A stretch of 53,857 nt of DNA from CALCNS01 sp964425745 (GCA_964425745.1 CAYRNW010000020.1:1-53857), one strand, 5' to 3'; positions 1-8,854 are shown, numbered from the stretch's first letter. Made by a program: numbers and translations. Notes: a model not told the origin generated them from the letters alone.

Positions 1-7
1 AGCAAGA

Positions 8-43
8 AGAACGCTGCTTCTCCGTTTTGAGACACAGCGTTCT
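8..43. repeat. Inverted repeat at left edge
   Basis: A 9-base arm at 8-16 (AGAACGCTG) is exactly complementary to 35-43 (CAGCGTTCT), with an 18-base loop. It lies just before a rho-independent terminator pointing the same way. It may be the 3' end of a transcript entering from the left, either an untranslated tail or a small RNA. No gene can be seen in the 86 bases left of the ABC-F gene. Confidence 0.4.
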
Positions 44-54
44 TTGACAGTCTG

Positions 55-95
55 AGAGTCCTATTCGAGAATAGGACTCTGTTTTTTTATTTTTG
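55..95 (+). terminator. Rho-independent terminator for a plus-strand transcript entering from the left
   Basis: A perfect stem pairs 55-66 with 69-80 and is followed by a T-rich tract (82-95). The T tract lies on the plus-strand side only, so it ends a transcript coming from outside the window. It overlaps the 3' end of the ABC-F gene on the other strand; read on the minus strand the hairpin has no U-tract. Confidence 0.8.
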
Positions 96-2015
96 CTCCA
101 GACTTTCTAACCGAGCACTCAAATGAACCCAAGTTTCATAAGCCCTCTCAATCAAACCAGGTAATTCTTGATACCGACTTAGAACCAATTGAATGTTCTC
201 TTGCTTCGAAAAATCGGCTTCTGCCATTGCCCACTCCAAGCCAATCTTTTCTTTTTCTAGTTCGGAGAGTTTCTTTTCGGCATCATGAAGTTCTGTTACT
301 AATTGCTTGCGAAGTTTCTGTTCTTCCTTACCCTTTTTTTCTTCCTTCTTTTCAGAAGTTTTCAGCTCTGCTTTTTGGTCTTCGACTTCTTGTTTTTCGG
401 ATTCTAAGACCGCTTGATATCCGGTCCATCCTCCTTCGATTACTCGAAAGCCCCCCTCTTTCATTTCCCATACCTTTTCAGCAACCTGATCAATAAAATA
501 CCTGTCATGGGAAACGAAGATTAGAGTTCCGGGGAAATTTGCCAATGCCTCTTCCAAAGATTCTTTGGCTGCGATATCTAAATGATTGGTAGGTTCATCC
601 AACAATAAACAATTAGCTCCTTGCACAAAAAGCTTAGCTAGCATCATGCGGCTACGCTCTCCTCCGCTTAAAGAACCTACTTTTTTAAAAACCTCTTCTC
701 CGGTAATCAAGAAACGGCCCAAAATACTGCGTGCTTCGCCATAGGTCATGGATTCTGCAGCCGACATCATCTCTTCTAAGACGGTATTTTGATCTTCTAA
801 ATCATCAAGAGCCTGGTGATAATAACTCCATTCTACACCTACCCCCCACCGCACCTCTCCTTGTGAAGGTTCCTTAAACCCTGTTAAGATTGACAACAGT
901 GTGCTCTTACCGGCTCCATTGGGACCAACTAAAGCGATTCTTTCTCCCCGATATACCGTCAAACTTAAGGGACCAAACAGCTTTTTTTCATAACTCTTCT
1001 CAAGATTCTCAAGAATAAGGACACGATTAGCGCTTCGAAACCGTGGTTTGAATTGGAGTTTCATGCTCGCCGCTGCGGCTTTGGGAGCTTCAATGGGGTC
1101 TAACCTTGCTAACATTTTGGCTTTACTTTTAGCCATAGTTGCTTTTGTTCCTGCCTGAAACTTATCAATAAATCTGCGTAACTTTTTTCGCTCTTCTTCC
1201 GCTTGGTTGAAAAGATCGGCTTGCCTCCGCAAATTCTCCTTTTTTTGTAGGACATAAGCAGAGTAATTTCCACGAAAAGTTTGTAACGTTTGATGTTCAA
1301 TTTCAAAAATTCTGGTAACAACTCGATCCAAAAAATAACGGTCATGTGATACTAAAAGGACTGCACCTCTGTAACTTCTCAAATATTCTTCCAACCACTG
1401 CACTGCTTCAATATCCAAGTGATTTGTAGGTTCATCCAATAGCAATAGATCCGGTTTCTGCAACAAAACCCTTGCTAAAGCAGCCCTCATTCGTTGCCCT
1501 CCTGAAAGATCTTCAAGCCTTAATTGAAAGTCAGCTTCTTGAAATCCTAAACCAAACAAAATGGCACGAATCTCACTGGTTATGGTATAACCACCGAGAT
1601 GTTCAAACTCACCTGTTGCTCTCGCATATCGATTACAAACTTCATCAAAGCGAGTCTCATCTCCATAGACCTCCGGGTCTGCCATTTCTTTTTCTAACAC
1701 TCTGATTCGCTTTTCAAGATCATCAATTTCTTGGAATACGGAGCGCATCGAGGCCCATAAATCAATCGCATCTCCTAATTCATCTTGTTGTCTTAACCAA
1801 CCGAATCGAATCCCGGAAGCTTTCCGGTAGAAGCTGTCGTCCTCACCGTCGTATTCTAACTCACCGGTCAGAATTTTTAAAAGAGTCGTCTTTCCGGTTC
1901 CATTTCTTCCAACCAAGCCAATCCGGTCGTTTTCGTGAATTTCAAAATTAATTCCACCCAACACTTTCGTGCTGCCAAAATATTTCGATATTTGATACAC
2001 CGATAATAAACTCAA
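87..2015 (-). CDS. ABC-F family ATPase (YdiF/Uup-like)
   Basis: A cytoplasmic protein with two ABC ATPase domains and no membrane segments, typical of ABC-F factors that act on the ribosome. The first half has Walker A GRNGTGKTT near residue 38 and signature LSGGQ; the second has GPNGAGKST and LSGGERSR. Each half ends in a Walker B LLLDEPTNHLD. A lysine/glutamate-rich coiled-coil tail covers roughly the last 90 residues, as in Uup/YdiF. The length of about 642 aa fits YdiF. I chose TTG at 2015 because AGGTG lies 6 bases upstream; a GTG at 2024 is in frame but overlaps that site. It is the last gene of the minus-strand run. The exact role (translation factor or antibiotic protection) cannot be told from sequence. 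Confidence 0.9.
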   Translation of the reverse strand: MSLLSVYQISKYFGSTKVLGGINFEIHENDRIGLVGRNGTGKTTLLKILTGELEYDGEDDSFYRKASGIRFGWLRQQDELGDAIDLWASMRSVFQEIDDLEKRIRVLEKEMADPEVYGDETRFDEVCNRYARATGEFEHLGGYTITSEIRAILFGLGFQEADFQLRLEDLSGGQRMRAALARVLLQKPDLLLLDEPTNHLDIEAVQWLEEYLRSYRGAVLLVSHDRYFLDRVVTRIFEIEHQTLQTFRGNYSAYVLQKKENLRRQADLFNQAEEERKKLRRFIDKFQAGTKATMAKSKAKMLARLDPIEAPKAAAASMKLQFKPRFRSANRVLILENLEKSYEKKLFGPLSLTVYRGERIALVGPNGAGKSTLLSILTGFKEPSQGEVRWGVGVEWSYYHQALDDLEDQNTVLEEMMSAAESMTYGEARSILGRFLITGEEVFKKVGSLSGGERSRMMLAKLFVQGANCLLLDEPTNHLDIAAKESLEEALANFPGTLIFVSHDRYFIDQVAEKVWEMKEGGFRVIEGGWTGYQAVLESEKQEVEDQKAELKTSEKKEEKKGKEEQKLRKQLVTELHDAEKKLSELEKEKIGLEWAMAEADFSKQENIQLVLSRYQELPGLIERAYETWVHLSARLESLEQK

Positions 2016-2044
2016 GAGTATCACCTCGATTCAAAACAAATTTC

Positions 2045-2851
2045 TTATTCCTTTTTCCATGAGACTTTTCGCAGATATTGCTTTCTCATTTCGTCTCTTG
2101 GAAGTGTTGGCGGCCAAAGTACAGCTTTATCCATTGGAAATCTCATGGCTGCCGTTAAATTATCATAGATAGAATGATTACTATTGTGTAATTGATGAAT
2201 AAGTGCCTTTACTTCAGAACGTGTTGATTTGCCATCTCGAGGACAGCAAGAAGATACCGGTTCAAAGTTAAAGAATTTTCTTGCTGCTCGTATCTCCTTT
2301 TCTCTCAAGTAAATCAACGGGCGAATGACAGTTAATCCTGCGCGGTCTTGTGGTGTAACCGGTAAAAAGGTAGTAATCTGTCCTGAATAAAGAATACTCA
2401 TCAAAAAAGTCTCCACGGCATCATCGTGGTGGTGCCCTAACGCTAATTTACCATATCCATGCCTCACTGCAATTCTATTGATTGCACCTCTTCTGAAAAA
2501 AGCACATTGCGCACAAGGACTTTGATTGCCTTCTTTTGTAAAAATGACGTCTTTCATATGGGGGAGTTCTTCATAGAACAAGGGAATTCCAAGTGCATCG
2601 CACAATTCTTGCAAGACCGGTCTTGGTGAAATTTCTGCAAAGCCCGGATCGATCGATACGGCTGCTAATTCAAAAGGAATTACCGTTTGCTTTTGCAGAA
2701 CCCATAAAGCATATAACAAGAAGGCGGAATCCTTCCCTCCCGAAAGACCGACCATGATCCGATCACCGGGGTTAATCATGTCAAATTCCATAATAGCTCG
2801 CCAGATCGGTTTACTATAGTTTTTCGGCAAAATTCTTTGAAACGGTTCCAT
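2045..2851 (-). CDS. TtcA-like tRNA 2-thiocytidine biosynthesis PP-loop protein
   Basis: Member of the PP-loop ATP pyrophosphatase family, TtcA/TtuA branch, which adenylates a tRNA base for sulfur transfer. The PP-loop SGGKDS is at about residues 37-42, GHHHDD follows in the middle, and cysteine pairs occur as CAQC (centre) and CC (C-terminal part). Such cysteines bind an Fe-S cluster in characterised TtcA proteins. The length of 268 aa is a little shorter than E. coli TtcA. The gene sits 31 bases after rsmI and 20 before the ABC-F gene on the same strand, beside tRNA and rRNA methylases, which supports a translation-related role. Which tRNA position is modified is inferred from family only. 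Confidence 0.8.
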   Translation of the reverse strand: MEPFQRILPKNYSKPIWRAIMEFDMINPGDRIMVGLSGGKDSAFLLYALWVLQKQTVIPFELAAVSIDPGFAEISPRPVLQELCDALGIPLFYEELPHMKDVIFTKEGNQSPCAQCAFFRRGAINRIAVRHGYGKLALGHHHDDAVETFLMSILYSGQITTFLPVTPQDRAGLTVIRPLIYLREKEIRAARKFFNFEPVSSCCPRDGKSTRSEVKALIHQLHNSNHSIYDNLTAAMRFPMDKAVLWPPTLPRDEMRKQYLRKVSWKKE

Positions 2852-2882
2852 GTAGCGATACCTTCTTTTTCAATTTTCTAAA

Positions 2883-3737
2883 TTATGGTTTTTTCAACAA
2901 ATAGAGTTCCTGGCGTCGTATGCCATAACGCTTCGCAATCAAGTCGACCGCCTCTTTTTTACTTTTACCCTGTTGATACAATTGCTCCAACTGGAACAGC
3001 AAACCCTCTTCGTTTGGAACAGTTTCAAGAGTTACTTTAGCTCCTTCCAACAAGAGTACCAACTCACCCTTAATTTCCTGTTTTTCAATTTGTTCATAAA
3101 GCTCCTCAAGTGTACCATGGAGAGCTTCTTCATAAATTTTAGTCAGTTCTCTGACGATAACCAATCCTCGCGTTGGTTCACAATGTTTTAATAAATCTGC
3201 TAACGTTTTCCGGATGCGGTGAGGAGCCTCATACAAGATGACCGTCCTCGTTTCTTGAGCAATTTTCTGCAACTGCTCTTTACGAAGGCTTCCCTTCACC
3301 GGCACAAATCCTTCAAATACAAATCGCTCTGTGGGAAGACCGGAGTATACCAAAGCTGTAATTCCAGCGCTAGCCCCAGGAATGACAGTATAAGGAATCT
3401 GATTTTCAATGGCTAAACGGACCAAATGAATCCCAGGATCTGAAATTCCAGGAAGCCCAGCATCACTGATCAAAGAAACCCTCTTCCCTTCTCTCAGTAA
3501 AGAAAGAATCCGTTCTCCCGCAGAATTCTGATTGTGCTCTCGATAACTGATCATCGGTTTCTTTATTTCAAAATGCTTTAGAAGCATGCCGGAATGGCGT
3601 GTATCTTCAGCCGCAATGAAATCGGATTCTTGAAGGGTTCTCAATGCTCGAAAACTGATATCTTCAAGATTGCCAATGGGGGTTGCTACAAGGGACAACA
3701 ATGCAGAGGTATTTGGTTTATCGAGTTGATTCTTCAA
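2883..3737 (-). CDS. rsmI: 16S rRNA 2'-O-ribose C1402 methyltransferase
   Basis: RsmI of the tetrapyrrole-methylase (SAM-dependent) fold, which methylates the ribose of C1402 in the 16S rRNA decoding centre. Family hallmarks are VATPIGNLEDIS near the N-terminus, AAEDTRHSG, SDAGLPGISDPG and the VILYEAPHR stretch. A start at ATG 3752 is possible, but that ATG lies inside a GGAGGTG ribosome binding site that is correctly spaced (8 bases) for TTG at 3737. I therefore prefer TTG, giving about 284 aa. The 5' end overlaps the 3' end of trmN6, as in the yabB-yazA-yabC region of Bacillus, but no yazA-like GIY-YIG gene lies between. Confidence 0.93.
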   Translation of the reverse strand: MKNQLDKPNTSALLSLVATPIGNLEDISFRALRTLQESDFIAAEDTRHSGMLLKHFEIKKPMISYREHNQNSAGERILSLLREGKRVSLISDAGLPGISDPGIHLVRLAIENQIPYTVIPGASAGITALVYSGLPTERFVFEGFVPVKGSLRKEQLQKIAQETRTVILYEAPHRIRKTLADLLKHCEPTRGLVIVRELTKIYEEALHGTLEELYEQIEKQEIKGELVLLLEGAKVTLETVPNEEGLLFQLEQLYQQGKSKKEAVDLIAKRYGIRRQELYLLKKP

Positions 3738-4494
3738 ATCGTCCACCTCCATGATAAAGATTGATTAGTTCCTCGGTATATTCACCGGATTGTTGATACA
3801 CAATCAAGGGACGCTCTACAATCAATTCCGGATTTGCCCCTTTAACACTTTCTACAAAAACCAAATTAGGTGCTCGATTCTTCTTTGATTGAATGAAAAT
3901 CATACGCTTCGGTTCGAGATGATTCTCCTTCAAGACCACAATTAATTCTGCTAATCGTTGTGGGCGATACACCATCGCTAATCTTCCCTTTGGCCTCAAG
4001 ATTCTTGCGGCTTCTCGCACCCACTCTTTTAAACTGCCTGTGACTTCATGCTTTGATATTGCCCTTTGCTGTACAGGATTGATAAGCCCTTTGTTCAAAG
4101 AGCGATAGGGCGGATTGCATACCACAAGTTGAAACACCCCTGTACCCAATAGATGTGATGATCTGCAAAAATCAGCTTCGAGTATAGAGATGCGATGTTG
4201 CATTCCATTTAGGAAAACCGACCTAAGCGCCATATCCGCCATCTCTTTCTGAATCTCAAGAGCTATAATTTTAACATCATTTCTTCTACCGGAAAGGATT
4301 AGCGGAATGACTCCCGATCCTGTACCAAACTCACATATGAAATCTCCTGCTTTTAAGTGTGTGAGTTGAGCTAAAAGAATCGCATCCATCCCAAAGCAAA
4401 AGTATTCCGGCTTCTGTAAAACAAGAAAATTGCTGATTTCAAGCTGATCTAGTCTCTCGCCGTTGTTTTGATAATGAACGCTCAATTCTGACAT
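3718..4494 (-). CDS. trmN6: tRNA1(Val) (adenine37-N6)-methyltransferase family protein
   Basis: Class I SAM-dependent methyltransferase of the TrmN6/YabB family (258 aa). The SAM-binding glycine-rich motif is CEFGTGSGVIPL, and the N6-adenine methylase signature NPPY occurs in VVCNPPYRSLNKG. Its start overlaps the ricT stop codon as TAATG, so the two are translationally coupled. The order holB-ricT-trmN6-rsmI is conserved across Bacillota. The modification of adenine 37 of tRNA-Val is inherited from E. coli YfiC; the Gram-positive target is less certain. Confidence 0.88.
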   Translation of the reverse strand: MSELSVHYQNNGERLDQLEISNFLVLQKPEYFCFGMDAILLAQLTHLKAGDFICEFGTGSGVIPLILSGRRNDVKIIALEIQKEMADMALRSVFLNGMQHRISILEADFCRSSHLLGTGVFQLVVCNPPYRSLNKGLINPVQQRAISKHEVTGSLKEWVREAARILRPKGRLAMVYRPQRLAELIVVLKENHLEPKRMIFIQSKKNRAPNLVFVESVKGANPELIVERPLIVYQQSGEYTEELINLYHGGGRFEESTR

Positions 4495-5396
4495 TAGGGC
4501 AAATTCCCTTTTTCAATCGGGTCATCTTCCTCTTCGATATCGATCTCAGGAAAAATTGACTTTGTTTTGGGGCAGTTATCACAAGGGGTTTGTGGATTTA
4601 CTAAAACGACCTCGTCAAGAGAAAATTCTTTCTCCTTATTGGTTTCCGTCAATTTTACTCGAACGATCCCTCTATTGGTGCGGATATGTGTAACAATCCC
4701 TTCACCCATGGTGGTTTCAACAAGACTACCAAGCTCAGGCACATCGAGTCCTTCCATACCATAGCCTTCTGATTCATATTTTAAGCAGCATAAAAGTCTT
4801 CCGCATATTCCGGAAATCTTTGCTGGGTTCAGCGACAAATTCTGTTCTTTCGCCATTTTTATCGATACCGGTACGAAATCACCCAGGAAAGTTGCACAAC
4901 AAATCGGCCTGCCACAAGGCCCTAATCCCCCTAAGGCTTTTGCCTCATCGCGAACCCCGATTTGCCTTAATTCAATTCTTGTGTGGAAAACTGAAGCTAA
5001 ATCCCTGACCAATTCACGAAAATCAACTCGACCTTCCGAAGTAAAATAAAACGTCAACTTGCTTCGATCGAAGGCATATTCTACATCTACCAGCTTCATA
5101 TCGAGCTGATGGTTTTTTACTTTCTCTTGGCAAATGGCCAGTGCCTTTTTTTCTTCCTGGCGCAATTCATCCCACTGAAGCAAATCTTTTTCAGTCGCTT
5201 TTCTTAGAATGGGCTTGAGCGGGGTGGTAGTCTGGTTTAGCTCCACGTTACGGGGTCCCAACACCATTTCACCCATCTCAACCCCTCTTGAGGTCTCAAC
5301 AACAACCCGATCGCCAACAATAGCCTCTGTTAAGACCGGATCAAAATAATAAATCTTTCCCGCACTTTTAAAGCGCACGCCTACTACGTTCGGCAT
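4494..5396 (-). CDS. ricT: RicT/YaaT, PSP1-domain protein of the RicAFT complex
   Basis: PSP1-domain protein of 300 aa, homologous to B. subtilis YaaT (RicT). That protein works with RicA and RicF in a 4Fe-4S complex that promotes RNase Y-dependent mRNA maturation and affects sporulation, competence and biofilm genes. Two cysteine clusters are visible: CGRPICC (C161, C166, C167) and CGRLLCC (C198, C203, C204), matching the cluster-binding region. A third motif, CDNC, lies near the acidic C-terminus. The gene overlaps holB by 29 bases and trmN6 by a TAATG. No ricA or ricF is in the window. Confidence 0.92.
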   Translation of the reverse strand: MPNVVGVRFKSAGKIYYFDPVLTEAIVGDRVVVETSRGVEMGEMVLGPRNVELNQTTTPLKPILRKATEKDLLQWDELRQEEKKALAICQEKVKNHQLDMKLVDVEYAFDRSKLTFYFTSEGRVDFRELVRDLASVFHTRIELRQIGVRDEAKALGGLGPCGRPICCATFLGDFVPVSIKMAKEQNLSLNPAKISGICGRLLCCLKYESEGYGMEGLDVPELGSLVETTMGEGIVTHIRTNRGIVRVKLTETNKEKEFSLDEVVLVNPQTPCDNCPKTKSIFPEIDIEEEDDPIEKGNLP

Positions 5397-6387
5397 CTAT
5401 ATCACGTCTCCAATTCATCAATATCGCTTCTGTTATCATAGGTCCATTGCCTCGGTTCTTTAACCGAAAAATAGCCCGTTCAATTTCATATAATCGATTT
5501 GTTATGACACTTGCTGATTTCGGTTTCATTCGTTGGTATTGCTCCAGCAAATGGGGAAAATCAAGCAACGATGTATTCCCCTTAACAGTAATGATTAAAC
5601 AGTCCCTGAGAAAGATTTGCCATGTTTCCCAAAAGAGCAAAAAATCATCTCTTGACCAATTCTCTTTCTCGCGTTGAGAAATCCACTCGGTCCTGTCAAT
5701 CTCAGTCCAATTCTCCTCTTGAAAGAACCAGTCTCTCAAGGAATTCCAGTGTTCTATAAAATTCTCGTCCTCGAGGATTCGGATCGCCTCTGCTGCACTC
5801 CCTCTCGAAAGAGTCATGACTGCTTTCGGGATACTGTCTCCCAATATTCGTTTCCGAATAATCTTCTCAATATCTGACGCTGACAAAGTTTGAAATCGGA
5901 CCGGTTGACAACGCGAAGCAATGGTTGGAAGAATTTGTTGAATCTTTTGAGTTAATAGAATCATAACATTATCTTGAGGTGGTTCTTCCAGAATTTTCAG
6001 TAGTGCATTCTGTGCTTCATCTTCCAAGAACTCCATGGAGTCAATGATGACAACTCTTCTACGACCTTCTTGTGGTTTACGGTACATGATAGACGGAAGC
6101 TGTCTGATTTGATCGATAGAAATGGTGGATTTCCCTTCTAAAGGTTGAACCAAGACAAGATCTGCATGACTTCCGTGTAATACTTTCTTACAGGAAATAC
6201 AGATCCCACAACCCACTCCAAATCCTTGTTCACATTGAATCGCCATGCTCAGAGCGATAGCAAAGGTTTTTTTGCCGACGCCTTCGGGACCAAAAAAAAG
6301 ATAGCTTTGGGCGACGCGGTTGTTCTCAAATGCCTTTTTAAACAATTCTACTGCATAGTGTTGTCCGAAAATTTGCTCAAACCACAT
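5368..6387 (-). CDS. holB: DNA polymerase III delta' subunit
   Basis: Clamp-loader delta' subunit (about 339 aa). The N-terminal AAA+ domain begins WFEQIFGQ and carries the P-loop GPEGVGKKT. It is followed by a zinc module with C-x7-C-x2-C spacing inside CEQGFGVGCGICISC. The SRC sensor motif (IASRCQ), normally kept in delta', is present. The ATG at 6387 is preceded by AAGGAG six to seven bases upstream, so the in-frame ATG at 6414 is probably not used. The gene overlaps ricT. Its leader holds an unusual repeat, described separately. It would assemble with DnaX encoded at 14-16 kb. Confidence 0.93.
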   Translation of the reverse strand: MWFEQIFGQHYAVELFKKAFENNRVAQSYLFFGPEGVGKKTFAIALSMAIQCEQGFGVGCGICISCKKVLHGSHADLVLVQPLEGKSTISIDQIRQLPSIMYRKPQEGRRRVVIIDSMEFLEDEAQNALLKILEEPPQDNVMILLTQKIQQILPTIASRCQPVRFQTLSASDIEKIIRKRILGDSIPKAVMTLSRGSAAEAIRILEDENFIEHWNSLRDWFFQEENWTEIDRTEWISQREKENWSRDDFLLFWETWQIFLRDCLIITVKGNTSLLDFPHLLEQYQRMKPKSASVITNRLYEIERAIFRLKNRGNGPMITEAILMNWRRDIDAERSRRAL

Positions 6388-6408
6388 TGGAATCTCCTTA
6401 ATAAAAAT

Positions 6409-6473
6409 CGCCATCTGTCAGTGACGCCAACAGATGTCAGTAACATCCGTGAAACGCCCGCCAACAGATGGCG
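6409..6473. repeat. Compact inverted and direct repeat in the holB leader
   Basis: CGCCATCTGT at 6409-6418 is exactly complementary to ACAGATGGCG at 6464-6473. In addition the 11-mer GCCAACAGATG occurs twice in direct orientation (6426-6436 and 6461-6471). The element fills most of the gap between yaaR and holB. It could fold into alternative hairpins in the mRNA just ahead of the holB ribosome binding site. No second copy was noticed elsewhere in the window. Confidence 0.6.
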
Positions 6474-6507
6474 ACGAACATACCATACGGATCGATAAAT
6501 AAATCCG

Positions 6508-6906
6508 CTATTTTTGCTTCAGAGCAATCAAATCTCGTAAGTTCGATTGAATCTCATCAATCAAACCCGATATCAAAGTTGAGCGACTATCCTTCTCTTT
6601 GATTTTCGTGTGCAATCGAGATAATCCACGGTCAATTGCCCTTTGCAATACGGGTGCAAACGGATCGACATATCGGATCGTTGATTCATCTTCGTCTTCT
6701 TCAACATCGACTCTTGCAGCCCAATGAGAAAGATCTTTAACCAGGCGTTGATATTTACGCGCTTCTTCTAACTCATTGTGATGGATCAAGCGTTCGCCCA
6801 AGGTTTCGATTTGAGCTAAAACACCGTTGGCGTCGAGCTTAATTAACAAAGAAGAGTCTTTGCTTTTTCTGAAATTATTTTTAGGCACGCTCAAAACGTT
6901 CCACAT
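6508..6906 (-). CDS. yaaR: YaaR family protein (DUF327)
   Basis: Small helical protein of the YaaR/DUF327 family, conserved between yaaQ and holB in Bacillota; its function is unknown. The sequence is charged and helical, with the family-like segment GERLIHHNELEEARKYQRLV followed by RYVDPFAPVLQ. No signal peptide or membrane segment is present. The start is uncertain: ATG at 6906 is used here, but TTG at 6915 with an upstream GGAGGAG is an alternative. Either overlaps the 3' end of yaaQ, implying coupled translation. Confidence 0.8.
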   Translation of the reverse strand: MWNVLSVPKNNFRKSKDSSLLIKLDANGVLAQIETLGERLIHHNELEEARKYQRLVKDLSHWAARVDVEEDEDESTIRYVDPFAPVLQRAIDRGLSRLHTKIKEKDSRSTLISGLIDEIQSNLRDLIALKQK

Positions 6907-7210
6907 CGATAACAAATATAATGGCTCCTCCAATAACAACCTCTACAGGGAATGAGGAAAACGATTCTAGGGTTGATGCCATTGGAGTAACGGGGTTCAC
7001 AATTTGAGTACGAGACTGACAAACATTCCGTATGATCTCGCAAACCTCTTCTACTTGCTTATCTTCAACACCAATAAGTAGAGTGGTATTACCGGAACGA
7101 AGAAAGCCACCGGTACTCGATAACCTGGTTGAACGGAAGCCAGCAGATACCAATGCACCTGCAGCCTCATGAGAATCTTGATCTTGTATAACAGCAATTA
7201 CCATTTTCAT
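6881..7210 (-). CDS. pstA: Cyclic di-AMP receptor, YaaQ/PstA (DarA) family
   Basis: A PII-like signal protein of about 109 aa that binds cyclic di-AMP in B. subtilis, Listeria and Staphylococcus. Key stretches are MVIAVIQDQD at the N-terminus, SAGFRSTRLSSTGGFLRSGNTT (the T-loop and ligand region), and the C-terminal PVEVVIGGAIIFV strand. ATG at 7210 is chosen for the GGAGG 7 bases upstream; it gives the usual family length. A consensus promoter lies directly upstream, so this gene likely heads the yaaQ-yaaR-holB-ricT-trmN6-rsmI run. The thymidylate kinase gene often found in front of it is absent. Confidence 0.92.
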   Translation of the reverse strand: MKMVIAVIQDQDSHEAAGALVSAGFRSTRLSSTGGFLRSGNTTLLIGVEDKQVEEVCEIIRNVCQSRTQIVNPVTPMASTLESFSSFPVEVVIGGAIIFVIDVERFERA

Positions 7211-7252
7211 AGGATTACCTCCATTTTTCGCTCTCACCGAGTTAGTACTTTG

Positions 7253-7281
7253 ATTATATATGATTTACTAAAACACGTCAA
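7253..7281 (-). promoter_or_regulatory. SigA-type promoter of the yaaQ-holB-rsmI operon
   Basis: On the minus strand TTGACG (7276-7281) and TATAAT (7253-7258) are separated by exactly 17 bases. It lies between the R3H ATPase stop codon and yaaQ, so the downstream block has its own promoter. Confidence 0.85.
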
Positions 7282-7283
7282 GA

Positions 7284-8834
7284 CTAAACAAAAATGACAA
7301 CCCTTCTTCTGGGTTCATCTCCTACAGAACGAGAACGCAAACGATATTGTTCTGCAAGCTCGTGTTGTAATTTGCGATAATAAGCTTCCTGTGGTTGTAA
7401 CTCCACGGATTTCTGAGTTTCCATAACTTTTTCGATGGCAAGCTCAGCTTCTTCCAAAGGATCAAGCCACCCCTCTCCTTGATTCTTACCTGTCGCATCG
7501 GGACTTCTTCGCACCAGATCCTTCAAAATGTTTTCAATCTGAGGCAATGTATTGGCACGCACAGTCACCACCGGTATTCCATTTTGATGTGCTTCCAATA
7601 AACGTTCCGGTAATCTTCTCAACTGTGATTTCAACGTCAGGAATACGTCGCTCCCATTTAAGTCCCGGCTTACCTGAATGGGTAAACGTTGATTTTTTAT
7701 TGCTTTTTCAATGAGATTGCGGTTGACGGCATAAGGATATAAACGGATGACACTGACAAAACGAGCAGCCTTTTCAATGGGGTTTCCATGATCTAAAAGA
7801 TCAAGGTCGTATTTGTCTTGTGCAACCTCGCTTTCCTGTTCTACAATCCACTCTCCTTGCTCGTTTTTGACCCGAACTTCGGGAGTTGGCTCGTGACCTC
7901 TCAACAACAAATCAACTGTTGCTGCTACATCGTGATGAATCAATAATTTTTCGCGGCTGTAGATTTCGATTAGAATATCGAAGGTTGGTGATTCTTTTCT
8001 TTCTAAAACCGATTTTTGCGTTCCTCTGCGCCTCGCTTCTTCATCACTCAACGTAACCGTTTGGATTCCTCCAACCAAATCAGAAAGTGTTGGGTTTTGG
8101 ATTAGATTTTGCAGTGTAATACCATGAGCGGTTGCAACGAGCATGACTCCCCTCTCTGCTATAGTGCGAGCAGCGGCAGCCTCTTGTTCTGTTCCGATTT
8201 CGTCGATCACAACGACTTCGGGCATATGGTTCTCAACAGCTTCAATCATGATGGCATGCTGGCGGGTCACTTGAGGTACTTGCATCCGCCGCGCATGACC
8301 AATTCCCGGATGTGGAATATCCCCATCTCCGGCAATTTCATTGGAGGTATCTACCACTACCACTCGTTTCTCCATTTCATCCGCAAGAACTCGGGCCATT
8401 TCACGAAGCATTGTTGTTTTTCCAACGCCCGGTTTGCCCAACAGGAGAATACTTTGATTTTTGGAGACAACGTCCCGAATTGAATTGATGGTTCCATAAA
8501 GAGCTCTTCCCACCCGAAGGGTTAGGCCGATGATATCTCCGGCGCGATTACGGATTGCTGAAATTCGATGTAAGGTTCGTTCAATCCCTGCACGATTATC
8601 ATCGCCAAAACTTCCCAAGTGACGAATAACCGAAGTTAAATCTTCTTTTGAAACAAGTTGATTCCCTAAATATCGATATCGGTCTGGAAACCTTGCTTCG
8701 GGAATTCTACCCAGGTCCATAACAATCTCTATGAGGTCCCCTAATTCTTCGGCAGCTAATTCTTTTTGGAGTTCTTGAGGTAAAAATGCGAGCAAAAGTT
8801 GTAATTCCTGATGAGCGCGTGTTGTTTCTTCCAT
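7284..8834 (-). CDS. R3H-domain AAA ATPase (Ycf45/SpoIIIAA-like)
   Basis: A 516-aa protein combining a SpoIIIAA-like secretion-type ATPase with a C-terminal R3H single-stranded nucleic acid binding domain. Walker A GKPGVGKTT is at about residues 133-141, a conserved VDTSNEIAGDGDIPHPGIG stretch follows, and Walker B VVVIDEIGT lies near 207-215. The last 40 residues contain R-x3-H (in YYRKLQH) and end EPRRRVVIFV, as in Jag-type R3H domains. The family occurs in cyanobacteria, chloroplasts (Ycf45) and Clostridia; its role is unproven. The middle region (residues 340-440) is less recognisable. It lies 20 bases after fumarase beta on the same strand and just upstream of yaaQ. Confidence 0.85.
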   Translation of the reverse strand: MEETTRAHQELQLLLAFLPQELQKELAAEELGDLIEIVMDLGRIPEARFPDRYRYLGNQLVSKEDLTSVIRHLGSFGDDNRAGIERTLHRISAIRNRAGDIIGLTLRVGRALYGTINSIRDVVSKNQSILLLGKPGVGKTTMLREMARVLADEMEKRVVVVDTSNEIAGDGDIPHPGIGHARRMQVPQVTRQHAIMIEAVENHMPEVVVIDEIGTEQEAAAARTIAERGVMLVATAHGITLQNLIQNPTLSDLVGGIQTVTLSDEEARRRGTQKSVLERKESPTFDILIEIYSREKLLIHHDVAATVDLLLRGHEPTPEVRVKNEQGEWIVEQESEVAQDKYDLDLLDHGNPIEKAARFVSVIRLYPYAVNRNLIEKAIKNQRLPIQVSRDLNGSDVFLTLKSQLRRLPERLLEAHQNGIPVVTVRANTLPQIENILKDLVRRSPDATGKNQGEGWLDPLEEAELAIEKVMETQKSVELQPQEAYYRKLQHELAEQYRLRSRSVGDEPRRRVVIFV

Positions 8835-8854
8835 ACTATGTCATTCCTTGTTGG

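Noticed and set aside
1109..1345. Short reading frames overlapping the ABC-F gene
   Set aside because: They are shadows of a clearly conserved coding sequence with intact ABC motifs and have no ribosome binding site.
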